Assembly: GCA_021229015.1 (NCBI GenBank)
Contig: CM037777.1
Span: 70,160,840-70,224,839, forward strand
Direction of reading: 5' to 3'
From: Solen grandis
Taxonomy: Eukaryota; Mollusca; Bivalvia; Adapedonta; Solenidae
DNA: 64,000 nucleotides
This document shows positions 46,815 through 58,515 of this stretch, piece after piece. The translations under genes and the position numbers were made by a program. The notes under the pieces were generated by a model. That model ran no database searches. It was not told the DNA's origin and was given only the letters and a program-made list of their open reading frames with translations. How positions within the stretch are numbered: position 1 is the stretch's first letter; the number at the start of each line of letters is the position of its first letter.

Positions 46815-46880
46815 TGTCTCGATAGCTCAGTGGTAGAGCGCAGGAACGGTAGTCCTGAGGCCCTGGGTTCGAGTCATGAT
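46815..46880 (+). other. tRNA-like module
   Basis: Contains a good D arm (GCTC-AGTGGTA-GAGC), an anticodon arm CAGGA-ACGGTAG-TCCTG with a 7-nt loop, and a box B (ggttcgagtc). The T stem has two mismatches, and loop position 33 is C rather than the universal U, so it is not a functional tRNA. It is more likely the head of a tRNA-derived element. Confidence 0.6.
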
Positions 46881-46888
46881 TTTTTCAC

Positions 46889-46914
46889 CACCTGTTACAT
46901 TTGGCGCCCAACGT
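46889..46914 (+). mobile_element. LTR end with primer-binding site relic
   Basis: 'caccacctgttaca' ends in ACA as LTRs do. After TT comes TGGCGCCCAACGT (46902-46914), which equals the first 13 nt of the tRNA-Lys(CUU)-type primer-binding site. The match then stops ('aaataacc'). No gag or pol follows. It is a short relic of an LTR retrotransposon inside the MULE. Confidence 0.55.
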
Positions 46915-47349
46915 AAATAACCTACTGTTTGATATGGCTACTGCTTCGGCACCTCAAGAACTTTTCACAATGTTCTTTGTCTCAAAGAATTCGGGACAAA
47001 AAACACTCAAAACACTTAAAATATCTTAAAATATTCTCTTTGTTTATCAAAAATAAATTAATACATTAATTCCCTTTTAACTCTATATAATGTATATGTA
47101 GACGAAATGTCTACCCCTTTTCAACTATAAATTCAGTTAGACGAAATGGCAAGTAGACGAAACGTCCGACACCCTTTCATTGCAACTCCAAGATAAATAG
47201 ACCTATTTTTATAAAGAGATCTATTCGTTTAATTAACAGATACTTAAGTACTTTTAAACAACACAGAGTAAGTTACCTGGAGCAGAAGAAACAAGATGAA
47301 GTTGGTGAATTGATAAAATTATTTCTTGAATAGTGAAAGTGGGAACGTT

Positions 47350-47430
47350 TGGGGATTTCCATCTTTCTGTGTGACGTCACATAGAGCCAGGTGTATATGG
47401 CGGATCCGCTGGAGGTGGGTGGGATATAAA
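47350..47430 (+). repeat. CRE-containing repeat, copy 1
   Basis: 'gggatttcca..tttctgtgtgacgtcac' with 'ggtgtatatggcg' is repeated at 51785-51865. It holds TGACGTCA (CRE) and, in this copy only, GGGGATTTCC, a kappa-B consensus. A TATA-like 'gggatataaaa' follows, so it may be a promoter or LTR piece. Confidence 0.5.
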
Positions 47431-50100
47431 ATTGATTGATAATAGTGTTACTGTGAATTAATGGCTTGATTTACGGTTTGGCTATGGTAAACAAATTGAT
47501 GAATTAATAAAATAATTTAAAAATCACCTTGTTTGAATCTTGTTTTCTTTTTCAGTAAGATTTGCAGTTCTAATATTTTTTCAGCAGTACATGTATTCTG
47601 TTTTATCTTTCTTGTTGTCACAAAATAATTTTGACGTGGCCTGAAAATAATTGTAGATTTAGAGTGCGTTGTATTTGTCACGTAGGCCAGAGTGGAACTG
47701 TGTAAGCCGATTCTGGTTATATAAGGTTTATCACAGGTTTCTTTTATTTCCTTTTGTTCAGAATGAGATATGATTAGGGTTTGAAATGGTAATATCTACA
47801 GTTTTGCTAAGTTTTAAGTGTATTAAGAGAGATGTTTAAGGCTTAGAATTTTAAACTTATAGTTTCTTTACATAGACCCTTTTTATCAGTATACCTCAGT
47901 GTTGTCAGTGTTTTTCGGGATGCACGGGATTCACGTCATATTGGTTTTTAAGAGTAAATCGTGGGGTTTTAGTATATAAGTTGATTTGTATGGAGCCTCG
48001 GTGTGAGACATCGATGGGAGCTTCGGAAGATACCTAGTCCAGTCTAGAATATTCTGACCAAATTACGCTACGGAGCTTGTGTGTGTAAATTTTTATTTTG
48101 TATTTCATTTTTTCAGTAGATATGAAACTTTGATTTTATTTTAAACATTTATTTTGTAGAATGTTGTATTGTTTCTTCTCAGGGAAACAAGTGCACAATC
48201 GTATTTAATTTTCGGTAGTTTTCGAAGTTTTGGTTCTATAGGCCGAGGAATCTAAGTACATAGCTTTGCATTATTATGGTATATTTGATGTAATTTTGAG
48301 AATAATAATGTTACTTTATAGGTATGCCCTTATATTTGATATTACCTGGATATACGTGGAAGCATTTGTCCAACAGTTTTGTAATAAGAAATGTGGAGTT
48401 GTATGGAATATCTGTTTGGTATATAATTGCTAACAAGGGAAGTTCTCTGCGTTAATGCACTTATGTAAAAACATAATATTGTTGTATGGTATAAAATGTA
48501 CGTATGTAATACCAGAGATTTGTTATTTGGTATGAAAGTAGTATCATGAAGTAATGCAGTGTCTGCACATTATATTTGGTATGATAAGTAAATTAGAGCT
48601 ATTTAATTAGTTGGGGGCATGGTGCCTATGTAATCTGGGTGGTCACAGTTGATACGGGACCCCATTGGTAGACGACGTCGCAAGGACGGGAGAATCTACG
48701 TATGCGTCATATGGACGACAGGCCGTCTAAGGTGGACTAAGTAGATCACATTTACTGAAGGGACAGCGACGACAGGAAGTCGGTCCAGTGTTCATCGATA
48801 AGAGCACGTGATATAGTTTATGTGTACTGTGCATTTAGGAATCATTTTGTGAGTGTGGCACATTGAAGTGCGTTCATATCAGTAAGCCATTGTGTAGATT
48901 AATATGCGGGCTTAGAGTCAAAACAGAACATTCAGTGCAGCTATTATTGTACCAACAGATAAAGAGGCAGTTAGCCGGCGTTTTTTTTTCCATATTCTTT
49001 TTTTTCTAATATTCTCCTTGTATATATTTTTATTTAAATATAATTTTAAAGAAAAGTTGTTTGGTATTTATTCTACCTTGGAGAGTTGTCAGCCCTTGGT
49101 AATTTTGTTAGTTTTTTTTTGTTTTGTTTTTTTCATTGCATTTTGAATTATTCTTAGTTTTACTTTTCTTTCGTTGCTAGGTTGTTTCTGTATAATGTAC
49201 TGAATTGTGATTTTGAATTAGTCATTGTCTTGGGCACAGTAGTTATATTTGTACCTCACGCATATGAAATGTAAAAAAAAATAAAAATAAAAAAATATTG
49301 GTATCGTTAATGCGATCAGTGAAAAAAATGAAAATCGCAGACTCGGTTTTCACCGACAAAATCTACATCATGTTAAAAGAAGTCAGATTATTTAAATGTA
49401 AAATGATCTTTTTTTTTTCTTTGAGTAATAATTTCATAAACAATACATTTGATGATGCCTGTTTAAAACATCAACGAATACCAGGACTAAAACTGTTGTA
49501 CAACTATCCCCAGTACACTCATTTCACACATGAAGCTATACCCAGTACAGTACAAAAAAATAGCTATAACCAGTACACTTTAAAAAAAAAATCATGGATA
49601 CTAGGACAATATTTTGCACATAGTACAAGCTGAAGAAAAGGAACAAATTGTTTGGTTTGGTTGATTTTTTTATATACTACGCAGATAAAGCAATATTTTA
49701 GATAAATGGTAACACCAGTAAACATTTTCAGCGAGCAGTCACACTTAAGGAATTTTTTCCTTCTTTCAAAAATAGCTGGAAGCTTCTGATCATTTACAGG
49801 ATATATAAAACACCTTGCAAACATTAGTCAATATTTATTTATGTCTTTACTCACTTAAAGACAGAAATGATGTCCTAGATTCAGCCAAAGTATCGTTTTG
49901 GTGTGTTGTTTACTGTTCATTTTGGCTGCTATATCCGGTGTACGATAATCCACCGTGTGTTTGTAAATAATACTTGCTTAGTTATTGAAATATTCTGAAG
50001 TGGCTTTGCTTTATTCATGTCATGCTTCAAAAACAGGCGTGGCGTCTTTGATGCATTGCAGCAAAATTAGTCATGGTATATAACAAAATTGTTTATGCTA
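47431..50100. other. Long stretch without recognised features
   Basis: T-rich and moderately GC in places (48600-48980), with no frame longer than 111 codons and no domain. The 48000-49000 part resembles untranslated or LTR sequence but no proof was found. Confidence 0.4.
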
Positions 50101-50250
50101 CGTTTACGGCGGCCACGGCAAACTCGTTTAAGGTCACCGTGGACAAAAGAGGATGGTCGTGAGAGAACTTGGGGGGCCGTGATTGTCGTGGATGCCGGGC
50201 CAGATTTTAAACTGTCAAGAACTCTCCACAGCAGTCATAGTGTGGATTAG
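50101..50250. other. GC-richer sequence with CGTGG-type words
   Basis: 'gcggccacggcaaactcg', 'accgtggac', 'gccgtgattgtcgtgg'. Continues after the MITE at 50743-50820 and in similar style at 51240-51600. It could be an ancient repeat or pseudogene; no frame is open. Confidence 0.35.
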
Positions 50251-50258
50251 ACACCTAG

Positions 50259-50734
50259 TAGGGCTGGGTATCGCCAGCAAAAAAAAGTATCACGATGTAT
50301 CATGATATTGTAGGCCCGATACGATACAGTATCACGATACTTGAAAATATATAGATAATGTTTTCTAGCATTGCCAGCCAATAGTGTTCTGCTGTAAATT
50401 AGATTTCCGTGTCCATGTTGCTATGCCGCTTATACACATTGACAAATAATAGAAAATGCACTTCTAAGTTAATTTTTAATTTAAAAAATCTTCTTTTATT
50501 TTGAAATTTAGTCAATCTAGTCAACAAAAGGTAACAACGACGGAAATAGACACTTTATGCCGAAGATATAAGCTGCAGGCCAAGCGGCATATTCAATTTT
50601 GCTGGTTTACACCAAAAAATGTCATCCATTGAAGTATCGTCTGAGAATCGATTCTTGAGGTAAGAATCATAATTAGGTATCGTCAGCAAAAAATGGCGAA
50701 ATATCGATGCATCGCTGAATTCGACCCAGCTCTA
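50259..50734. mobile_element. hAT-type MITE with 8-bp target duplication
   Basis: 476 bp, flanked by perfect ACACCTAG (50251-50258 and 50735-50742). The ends are inverted: TAGGGCTGGGT at the left and, on the opposite strand, TAGAGCTGGGT at the right, followed in both by text with 'gccagcaaaaaa' or 'tttttgctgacg'. An 8-bp duplication with a T/CAGRGCTGGG-like terminus is typical of the hAT superfamily. The interior contains alternating 'tatcacgat' words and no gene. Confidence 0.88.
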
Positions 50735-50742
50735 ACACCTAG

Positions 50743-51780
50743 TGGGCCGTGGTAAAACGAGGTGAACGCAACAAGACGTGACAGAACGCAATAGGCCGTT
50801 GTAAAACTAGGGACTCTATATAACAACATATACACACATAAATATATAATCCCTGGTAAAACTTAGAGGTGGTCCGTATTGGGACGGGGAGCATTCATGA
50901 TGTTCTCGTACAACGATTGTGGTTTTATTTTTATTTTCTTTGGATGGCATTTTTAAAAACTATGCTCTATCGTAGCATGCTTTATCCATCTAACAACATT
51001 TCAGGACTATATTTAGATAAACTTATTTTTTCTTTCTTTTTACTGTGCAGAGATATAGTTTTTTATATAATTATATTTGCTTCCTTTTTATTTAAATACA
51101 TATATCTAATACACCTTAATTACTGAAAGTAATAGAGAAAGATGAAAAATGTGCTCATTGGAACAAAATTTACGTATATTCCTTTCTGTTACGACCATGT
51201 TTAGTTCATTTAAAACATGTTATCTCAGCGGTATTGGCGCTCTGATTCATACCGTGGTTACGAACGTGCCCCAAAGTTGCCCGGCGTCCACATTCACCCA
51301 TAGAAAGCCTTGACAGAACGTAAGAAACGTGTCAAACCTTGATCAGAACGTGAAGGAACCCATGCATCCGAAAGGGAACGTACTGGCATCTGTGGTAGAC
51401 CGCGCACCGCAAAGTGGGAGCGCCTTGTTGCCACCGGGGCTCAGTCCTTTTCCCCTCTATGGCTAACTACGGGAAACTTGACAGGACTAAACACAACTTG
51501 TATACAAAGATAAAAATGTCCAAAGTCCAACGGCACACTACATTTCGTGGAAACGGGATTGCCGTGGCCGTCGGGAACATAGTGTAAACCGTTAAACCGT
51601 TAAACGTCTGCATGCAACAAATCCAGATTTTTTTTACAAAAATAATTGTTTTATTACGAATTATAATATTTCTATGGAAATGGATGCCCAAAAAGGACCA
51701 ATCATTGTTGAAAGGGACCCCCAGTATTGTTTTACATATATAATTAGTAATAGTCATATCATAAACAAATCAGGAGTATT
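50743..51780. other. Spacer without recognised genes
   Basis: Mixed AT-rich and GC-richer DNA; the 51240-51600 portion shares CGTG/GAACG word style with 50101-50250 but no alignment was clear enough to claim. Confidence 0.35.
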
Positions 51781-51784
51781 ATAT

Positions 51785-51865
51785 TTGATTTCCAACTTTC
51801 TGTGTGACGTCATCTAGGGCCATGTGTATATTGCGAATCTTACTTGGGGAGGGTCTAAAACGCGG
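51785..51865 (+). repeat. CRE-containing repeat, copy 2
   Basis: 'gatttccaactttctgtgtg', 'acgtcat', 'catgtgtatattgcg' match 47354-47415. The kappa-B-like part is lost here. Confidence 0.5.
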
Positions 51866-52930
51866 ATGCCTTACGCGGATATTATAAACAAAGAATGGTT
51901 ATAGTATGAAGGAGTTGTACATGTATTTTGAAAGGAATCTAGGGATAAAAATAAGTTTAAAAAAGAAATAATGATATAATATACAAACAAACATATATAT
52001 TTCATAATTTATGACATAATGAATTTTTGGCAAGTCGTAATCTGTAAATATTGCTTCACAACAAGTGTCTCAGACTCCAATCATGTCTACTTTTCGAGGA
52101 AAGGAAGTATTCAATTATACCGTACTTGAGTTCTTAAGGCTAGAATTACCAAGGTTTTAATATAATTATATGTTCAGTGTATGAAACAATTAGTTGCAAA
52201 TTGTCTGTTTTTTTTTTTAAATATATTATAGCGTATATTAGAAAATATAAAGGTGACAAATATTACTTTCGTTACACTACTTCATAAGATAACCTACTAA
52301 AAGACAGACACTGGTCTCAGCCAGTCTCGGAGACCGGAGACCGTCTTCGAAATCCCCCATCCGGAAAGGTCGAGGTGTTCTGAATACAGTGTGATACTAC
52401 GGCGACCAGACAATGTTTATAGAATTGTTTTTCTGCCAATTCTGAAATGCTGGTTATCATCATGAATTCTAAACTTCGCTCATATCAGTGTCATTATTTT
52501 TAGCAAAGATAATTCCATCAGCAGAACCATTTCTTTTAAATCGCATTTTTATGCTTAAATATCGGAAATAATACTTACAATGAACTTACTGTGTGAACGA
52601 CCGTTTTAACACCAACATGCTATAATCAGCCATTTCTTTTAAACATTTCTATATACTGTAGCAGCAATTTGACTCAAACCCCTTCCTCTTCTTCTGCCTT
52701 TGGTCTCTTAGATAAATTAAATTGCACCGGTGTTTTTGAGATTTATAAAAATACGGTCAAAGCTGTTTTAAACGGTCAGATAAGAGATCAAGAGAAAGAG
52801 GTATCATCTAAATGAAGTTTAAGTATATAAGATACCGCTAAATATAGGTTGATCGGTGGCAGGTGACAGGTGGCCGCTAAAACAGGTTCTATGCAAACAT
52901 ACTTGTTTGTTAGTTTAGGAACCGTCCATT
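51866..52930. other. AT-rich stretch without recognised features
   Basis: No coding or repeat assignment. Confidence 0.45.
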
Positions 52931-52932
52931 AT

Positions 52933-54461
52933 TAGGTTTTCGTGGACTGCAACGCAGCCGCGAAAACCTACTGTTCTTCTTGTGTTTCTTTTTCCCTTTT
53001 TTTTTTTTCCATTATTATTATTCTTTGCACTTTTTTTGTGGCCGCTGTTACGACATGATTAGAAGTGCTACAAATATGAAAATTTCCATGCATACTCACA
53101 TGTATCTGAAGTTGTGCACCACTAAGTTTGTTTTTCATTTTAGTACTAAGTTTTGCCGCTAGGTGGCGTTTAGCATCAAAACATATAATTGCCGATAACT
53201 CTGTCATTTGACATTTTATTTGTATGCAACTTTTTGCATTCTGTTCTCTGTCAACTGCCTGTTAAAATATGATGAGTGGCAATATCCATATCTTTGAAAC
53301 TTTTGAGCTAGAAGAGGTTGAATGTTTGAATCTTTGAAAAAATCTGGCAAATTAGGGTGTGTCCACGAAAAACATGCCCATTTTTGTTAGAGATTAGATA
53401 CGCTCATTCTGTTTTTTGAAATTGATCCCGAAGATCTTTGCGCACAAAATATATGGGGTGGCGATTTCAGAAAATGCATAAAATGGCTTTCAATAAGCGG
53501 TCAAAGTGCACTAAAATATGGAGGAAACAAGTTTTCGAGAATAGGCATTTTTTTAGTTTTTGGGGGATTCTGTCATTATTTTTGAAGCAATCTTTATGAA
53601 ATTTTCACAGATTGTATTGTTTGTTGTTTCCAGGGACTTCACAGTTTCAAATTTTCAAAAAATGCAAAGGTCAAGGTCATATTGTGATTATTGGTTTTTT
53701 CTTTGACCTTAAATATCTCAAAATCTAAAAATATTTTATTGAAAGAATATGGGTAAAATCAAAAGCCTCTAAAAAGTACTTTTTGAAGAATTTTAGTTTT
53801 TTCAGATCGGGATTGATTTGGTTGTTTGGTGGCAGTATGAAGTTTGGTCAAACTTTGAATTGATTTTAAAGCCTTTAAAGTTTAAATGTGTGATATATTT
53901 TGTCATCATTGGAAAAAAGAATGTCTTACCTCGTCAACAAAAAAAGAATTTTGAAAATCTGTCAAGAATTGATGAATTTATAATTTAACATGACCCAGAA
54001 TAAAAACAGAGAAAATTTGACAGAATGGGCACCTCTGGTTACCTATGTTCTATAAATAGATGCAGTCTCTGCTAGCTTTAGGTTGGAATGTAACAGGTCA
54101 TGAATGTGTGTGTAGAACTAGCCTACTATCTCACTTCCATTGCAGCAGGTAATTTAATTATGCATCAACCCATCAGAGGTTTTACCATATAGCTACTATA
54201 TTGGCTAAAGACTCCCTGCTGTGATGACCAGCAATTAACAGGTCTGATCACAGCAGATGGGGGCCTGGCTCAGTGGGACTTCACATTCCTTTCGAGATGC
54301 CTTTAAGTCTTGGTCACAGCTGAATTCACCAATGAAGGAAAACACTTAAGATATATAAACGTTTTGCATTTTGTTGTTTTTCTGGTATTTTGACTTGGAT
54401 GATCAGGTTTGAAACTGTTGATCATCACGAAAACCGTTGCATTTGCAGTATGCAAATCTAG
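52933..54461 (+). mobile_element. Helitron-like element, family c
   Basis: Head palindrome TAGGTTTTCG-...-CGAAAACCTA (52933-52970). The body contains 'ccgctaggtggcgttt' (53156), 'gatttcagaaaatgc' and 'aaggtcaaggtcatatt'. An unrelated GC-richer insert lies at about 54050-54330. Near the right end comes an inverted copy of the head (CACGAAAACC, 54426-54435), the hairpin TTGCAT-TTGCAGT-ATGCAA (54437-54455), then ATCTAG and T at 54462. This is the same end design as families a and b, in an unrelated sequence. Confidence 0.75.
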
Positions 54462-56300
54462 TTATTTTTCTAACCCTTTTTTGTGAACGGCATAGCTCCA
54501 TGATCAGAAAAGTCACATATATGAAATTTTAATCAATTATTACCACCTATTTGACGATGATCCTAACATTGAGAAAAATTTCATTTATGTCTTACTTTTC
54601 CCGCTAGGGGGCGTTTTGCATGAAATGTATAATTGGCTAATAACTCAGTTATTTGACGTTCGATTCAAATGCGGTTTTTTTGCATTCTTTTCATTGTTGA
54701 TAGCCAAATAAAATATGGGTTTCGAGGGTACGTGTCGCTGAAAGTATTTGAGCTACAGAAGGTTGAAAGTTCGAACCTCGCAAAAAACTGTGCAAATGAG
54801 GGTAGGTGTACGAAAAACCTATCCATTTTTGTTAGAAATCAGATAGAAGAATTCTGTTTGCTGCAAATGATTTGCAAGACATATACGCACAAAATATATG
54901 GGGTGGGGAATTTAAGAAATGCATGGTTTTGTCCTCTGGAAACGGTCAAACTTCACTAAATTTTAGGAAAAGTTAAAGTTTCAAAAACATGTTTTTTGTC
55001 GCTCCTGACTTTATTTTTGGTTCATTCTTCATGAAATTTTCACAAGTTATGTATTGTTATGTTTGAAAGGGCCTCACAATAAAAAAGTTAAAAAATAAAT
55101 GCAAAGGTCAAGGTCATATTACGATTATTGTGTTTATATTCGGCCCCAAATAACTCCAAACCTAAATATTTCATTGAGAGTATATGAACAAAAGTTTTAG
55201 TTCTTCAAGAGCTCTTTCCAGTGATGTTAAGTTTTTGAAGATCGAACTTGATTTCCTCATTTTACGGCAGTCAAAAGTTTGATCCTTTTTTTGAATAATT
55301 GTAAATCAATTTTTATGCTTCAAATTGTGATATATAAGAAATTGAATGTTCGACTAGTGCGACTTGTATACTTGATTGAATTATTTGCTGCATTGCTAGG
55401 TACTAATGGTAAAATTTTACAAAATTTTATTCCTAATTCTGCCGCTAGGGGGGCGCTTAGCTTGAAAGCACTCTTCTACTTATAACTCAAAAAGTTGAAG
55501 TCTGATTCAAATGTGGTTTGATGCATTATATTCCTTGTTGAAAGCCTAATAAAAAAATGATAGTTTCTAGGTATAAATGGCTGAAACTTTTTGAGCTAGT
55601 AACGGAAGGTTGAAAGTTCGAACCTCGTAAAAAAAAAACTGTGCAGATGAGGTTAGGTCTACGAAAAACCTACCCATTTTTGTTAGACATTAAATAGAAG
55701 AATTCTGTTTCCTGCGAATGATTTGCAAGACATATACGCACAAAATATATGGGGTGGCGAATTTAAGAAATGCATGGTTTGTCCTCAAGAAACGGTCAAA
55801 CTTCACTAATTTAGGAAAAATTAAAATTTCAAAAACATGTTTTTTGTCGCTCCCGAAAAAGTTAAAATGAAATTGCAAAGGTCAAGGTCATATTACGATT
55901 ATTGTGTTTTTATTCGGCTCCAAATAGTTCCAAAACATATTTCATTGAAAGTATATGAACAAAAGTTTTAGTTCTTGAAGAGCCCTTTCCAGTGATGTTT
56001 AGTTTTTGAAGATCGGACTTGATTTCGTCATTTTACGGCAGACCAAGTTTTGATCCGCTTTAGAACAATTGTAAATCAGTTTTTATGCTTCAAATTGTGA
56101 TATATAAGGAATAGAATGTTTGACTAGTGCGACTTGTATACTTGATTGAACCATTTGCTAGGTACCTAATAAAAATATTTACTCAATTTTGTTTATCGTT
56201 TTGCCGTTAGGAGGCGCTTGGCTTGAAATCACTCTTTATAACTAAAATAATTGAAGTCTGATTTTATGCCATTTTTTGCATTCTGTTCCTTGGTGACATC
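54462..56300 (+). repeat. Family c core repeats, headless
   Basis: Directly after the first element's 3' end the family c core starts again ('gaacggcatagctcc') and recurs with 'ccgctagggggcg' at about 54600, 55440 and 56205 (spacings about 840 and 765 bp). The 54690-55010 and 55560-55850 parts are near-identical ('ggttgaaagttcgaacctcg', 'acatatacgcacaaaatata'). Neither a head palindrome nor a terminal hairpin is present in this second block. Confidence 0.7.
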
Positions 56301-56540
56301 AATTTGAAACAACATTAAAAAATTAATGCGATATTTCATGAAAATGATAATAATTCAATGCAACATTAGTTTGTAATAGTGTTGAGTGGCATAATACATT
56401 GTCGCGTGTTATTTTAAACTGTTGTTTGTCGTTTGCAATTCTTGTTTATCGAGTACAATTGTCGTATGTCGCCATCATAAAGCAACACACACATATAATG
56501 TTGCAGTACCCGAAGTCCGTAAAAAAAAGTTTTCAAGTTT

Positions 56541-56890
56541 GCGACTACATAACAGACAGGTAATACTTAAAAGTATTCTTCTTGGTAAAAAGTCTGCTTA
56601 AACATTGCGACAAAAATGTTTGAAAGGTTGCTGTTAACAGTATTCAACAAGACATTGAACGAAGAAATGTTTTTCGAATCATGCAACTCGTGAACTGAAT
56701 GGAATTGCTTTCGTGAAAACCATTGATATCGCGACTACATAACTGACAGGTAATACTCAAAAATATTCCTTTTGGGTAAAAAGTCTGTTAAAACATTGCG
56801 ACAAAAATGTTTAAAAGATCGCTGTTAACAGTATTCAACAAGCCATTGAACGAAGAAATGTGTTTTTCGAATCATGCGACTCGTTAATTT
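56541..56890. repeat. 190-bp tandem duplication
   Basis: 'gcgactacataac(a/t)gacagg' starts at 56541 and again at 56731; both copies continue through 'aacattgcgacaaaaatgtt', 'gctgttaacagtattcaaca' and 'cattgaacgaagaaatg'. About 90 percent alike. Non-coding. Confidence 0.85.
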
Positions 56891-57260
56891 TATTCTGGTC
56901 TTGATCTTAATTTGACCGGTCAAAAGTCACCAATGTGTTCCTTATTTGCTCCTATGCCACGGGAATACGGCAGAAGTTTAAAATTATAAAATGTTACCAT
57001 TTACATAATTATATTAGAACATGTATGCTTACCAAATCCATTTTATTTCAAGTTTGTAAAGTTGGAATAGGTAAGCTGGAAATAGACAAATATGTACATG
57101 TACAGTGAGGGAACAGCCAAATGGACTCGTGATGGCAGTGGTTACTCTACTAAACAAGCGAAATAATTGCTAAGGAGAGTTTGACTTTGGACAGCGCCAT
57201 CATTGAAACCAATCTAAGCAAGATAGCTGTTGTTGTAAAATGAATAAATTTTAAGAGAGT
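56891..57260. other. Spacer without recognised features
   Basis: No coding, RNA or repeat assignment. Confidence 0.4.
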
Positions 57261-57261
57261 C

Positions 57262-57330
57262 GCACCTTCTGGGACCGAAAAGTCGTGGATTCGATCCCTG
57301 GCCGTGACATACTAAAGCCGTAAAACGTCG
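57262..57330 (+). mobile_element. SINE head fragment
   Basis: 'gtcgtggattcgatccctgg', 'ccgtgacatactaaag' match the box B region and first body bases of the SINE at 24173-24488. The body is missing. Confidence 0.65.
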
Positions 57331-58417
57331 CAGCGGTATATATAACCTGTTTTTGGTGTTTCAAGGTTTATTCATGATACAAATTTACTTTAAATGCTAC
57401 TGCTACATTGCATTGTCATTAAAGATATATTCACCTGTAAACAACAGCAATAGTTTCAACCTTGGGCCAGTATTTCGTCCTTGCTTGAAGTGTGAAAAAA
57501 TAGGATGTCCCTTTAATCGGAATGTAAGCTTTATAAGGCTTACGCAGGGTCAGGGTGGTGTGCATTTTGTCTGCATTGTTTTCGGTATCTGGGGTTGTCA
57601 CCATGCCGGTCTGAAGCAAGGCTGTAAGTGACCATGGGGTTTGCTCTAAGTCATGATATTTCATGATACTGTGTTCAAGCATTGCTTGAAATCAGTGGTC
57701 AGTGAACCGCCGCATCAGTCGATGTGAACCTACTGGTAAGACGATGTGAACCACCTAGTAAGACTATGTGAACCATTTGATGAATCACATATAAGTGAAT
57801 GTTGAAATGATTATTATTATTATTACAAGGACATTTATTGTTCAAACGAGTGATATTTTCGTCTTCTTAATAACATAGATGCTATTATGAGAATTTTTTT
57901 TTAAACGAATTCTTTTTAGATTTTATTTAAAACTTAAATAGATAATAAATTTATAGTTTATTTTTTTTTGTATAAAAAATTAAATATTTATTGCATTTTG
58001 ATATTAATTACATATTTAGTAATATATTTTGTAATATATTATTCTTTTCAATTAAATTTTTACTTGATTTTTTAAATTATATTCATTTATACTAAGAGTA
58101 GTTAACATCAATCAACACCTTTCGCCGTCTATCACTACGGCCTTTCGGATAACCCAATCATCACCTGATAATTAATTTACGATATCCTTTATGGCTGTAA
58201 ATTCACCAGCTGATTATCAATCAGGTGTTTATCACTTACACACTTATTATTCACTCATCCTAGATCACACCATTAATGGGATTAAAGTTTCAAAATAAAA
58301 AGACAAATATGATTACTTGATTACTGATTGTCTACTCATTCTATTTTTCTCAACTTTAAGTAAATATGATCAAGGCAAGGCCGTTGCACATTAATTACTA
58401 TTGGTGTATGTATTTCA

Positions 58418-58515
58418 AAATAGGTGCTAAAACAGATAAATACGGGACTATTAATTAAAGTTCGCATTCGGGGGTAATCTAACGATGCTAACCTAATCAT
58501 CACATTTTTTTCTTA
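58418..58515. repeat. Direct repeat, copy 1
   Basis: 'aggtgctaaaacagataaat', 'acgggactattaattaaagt', 'cgggggtaatc' recur at 59524-59620. The roughly 1 kb between holds the microsatellites. Confidence 0.85.

Larger units (their letters stand above)
42612..47174 (+). mobile_element. Mutator-like element (MULE) with 9-bp target duplication
   Basis: 4563 bp flanked by a perfect direct repeat TTTCATTGC (42603-42611 and 47175-47183); 9-bp duplications are the mark of Mutator-type transposons. The ends are inverted: the left begins GAATTACGGACG and the right, on its own strand, GGGTGTCGGACG. Both continue 'tttcgtctac', then 'tgccatttcgtcta' with one mismatch over about 30 bp. The left end also carries two internal palindromes 'gtagacgaaagac', 'gtttcgtctac' (42662-42725). 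The cargo is a three-exon PHD-like gene (43523-45771), a nested Tc1 element (44140-45517) and an LTR/tRNA-like relic (46815-46914). No MULE transposase domain is present, so it must depend on a transposase elsewhere. Confidence 0.88.

Noticed and set aside
46815..46880. Functional tRNA gene (Thr-like GGT anticodon)
   Set aside because: T stem is broken, position 33 is C, and a GGT anticodon is not used for Thr in animals; kept only as a tRNA-like module.
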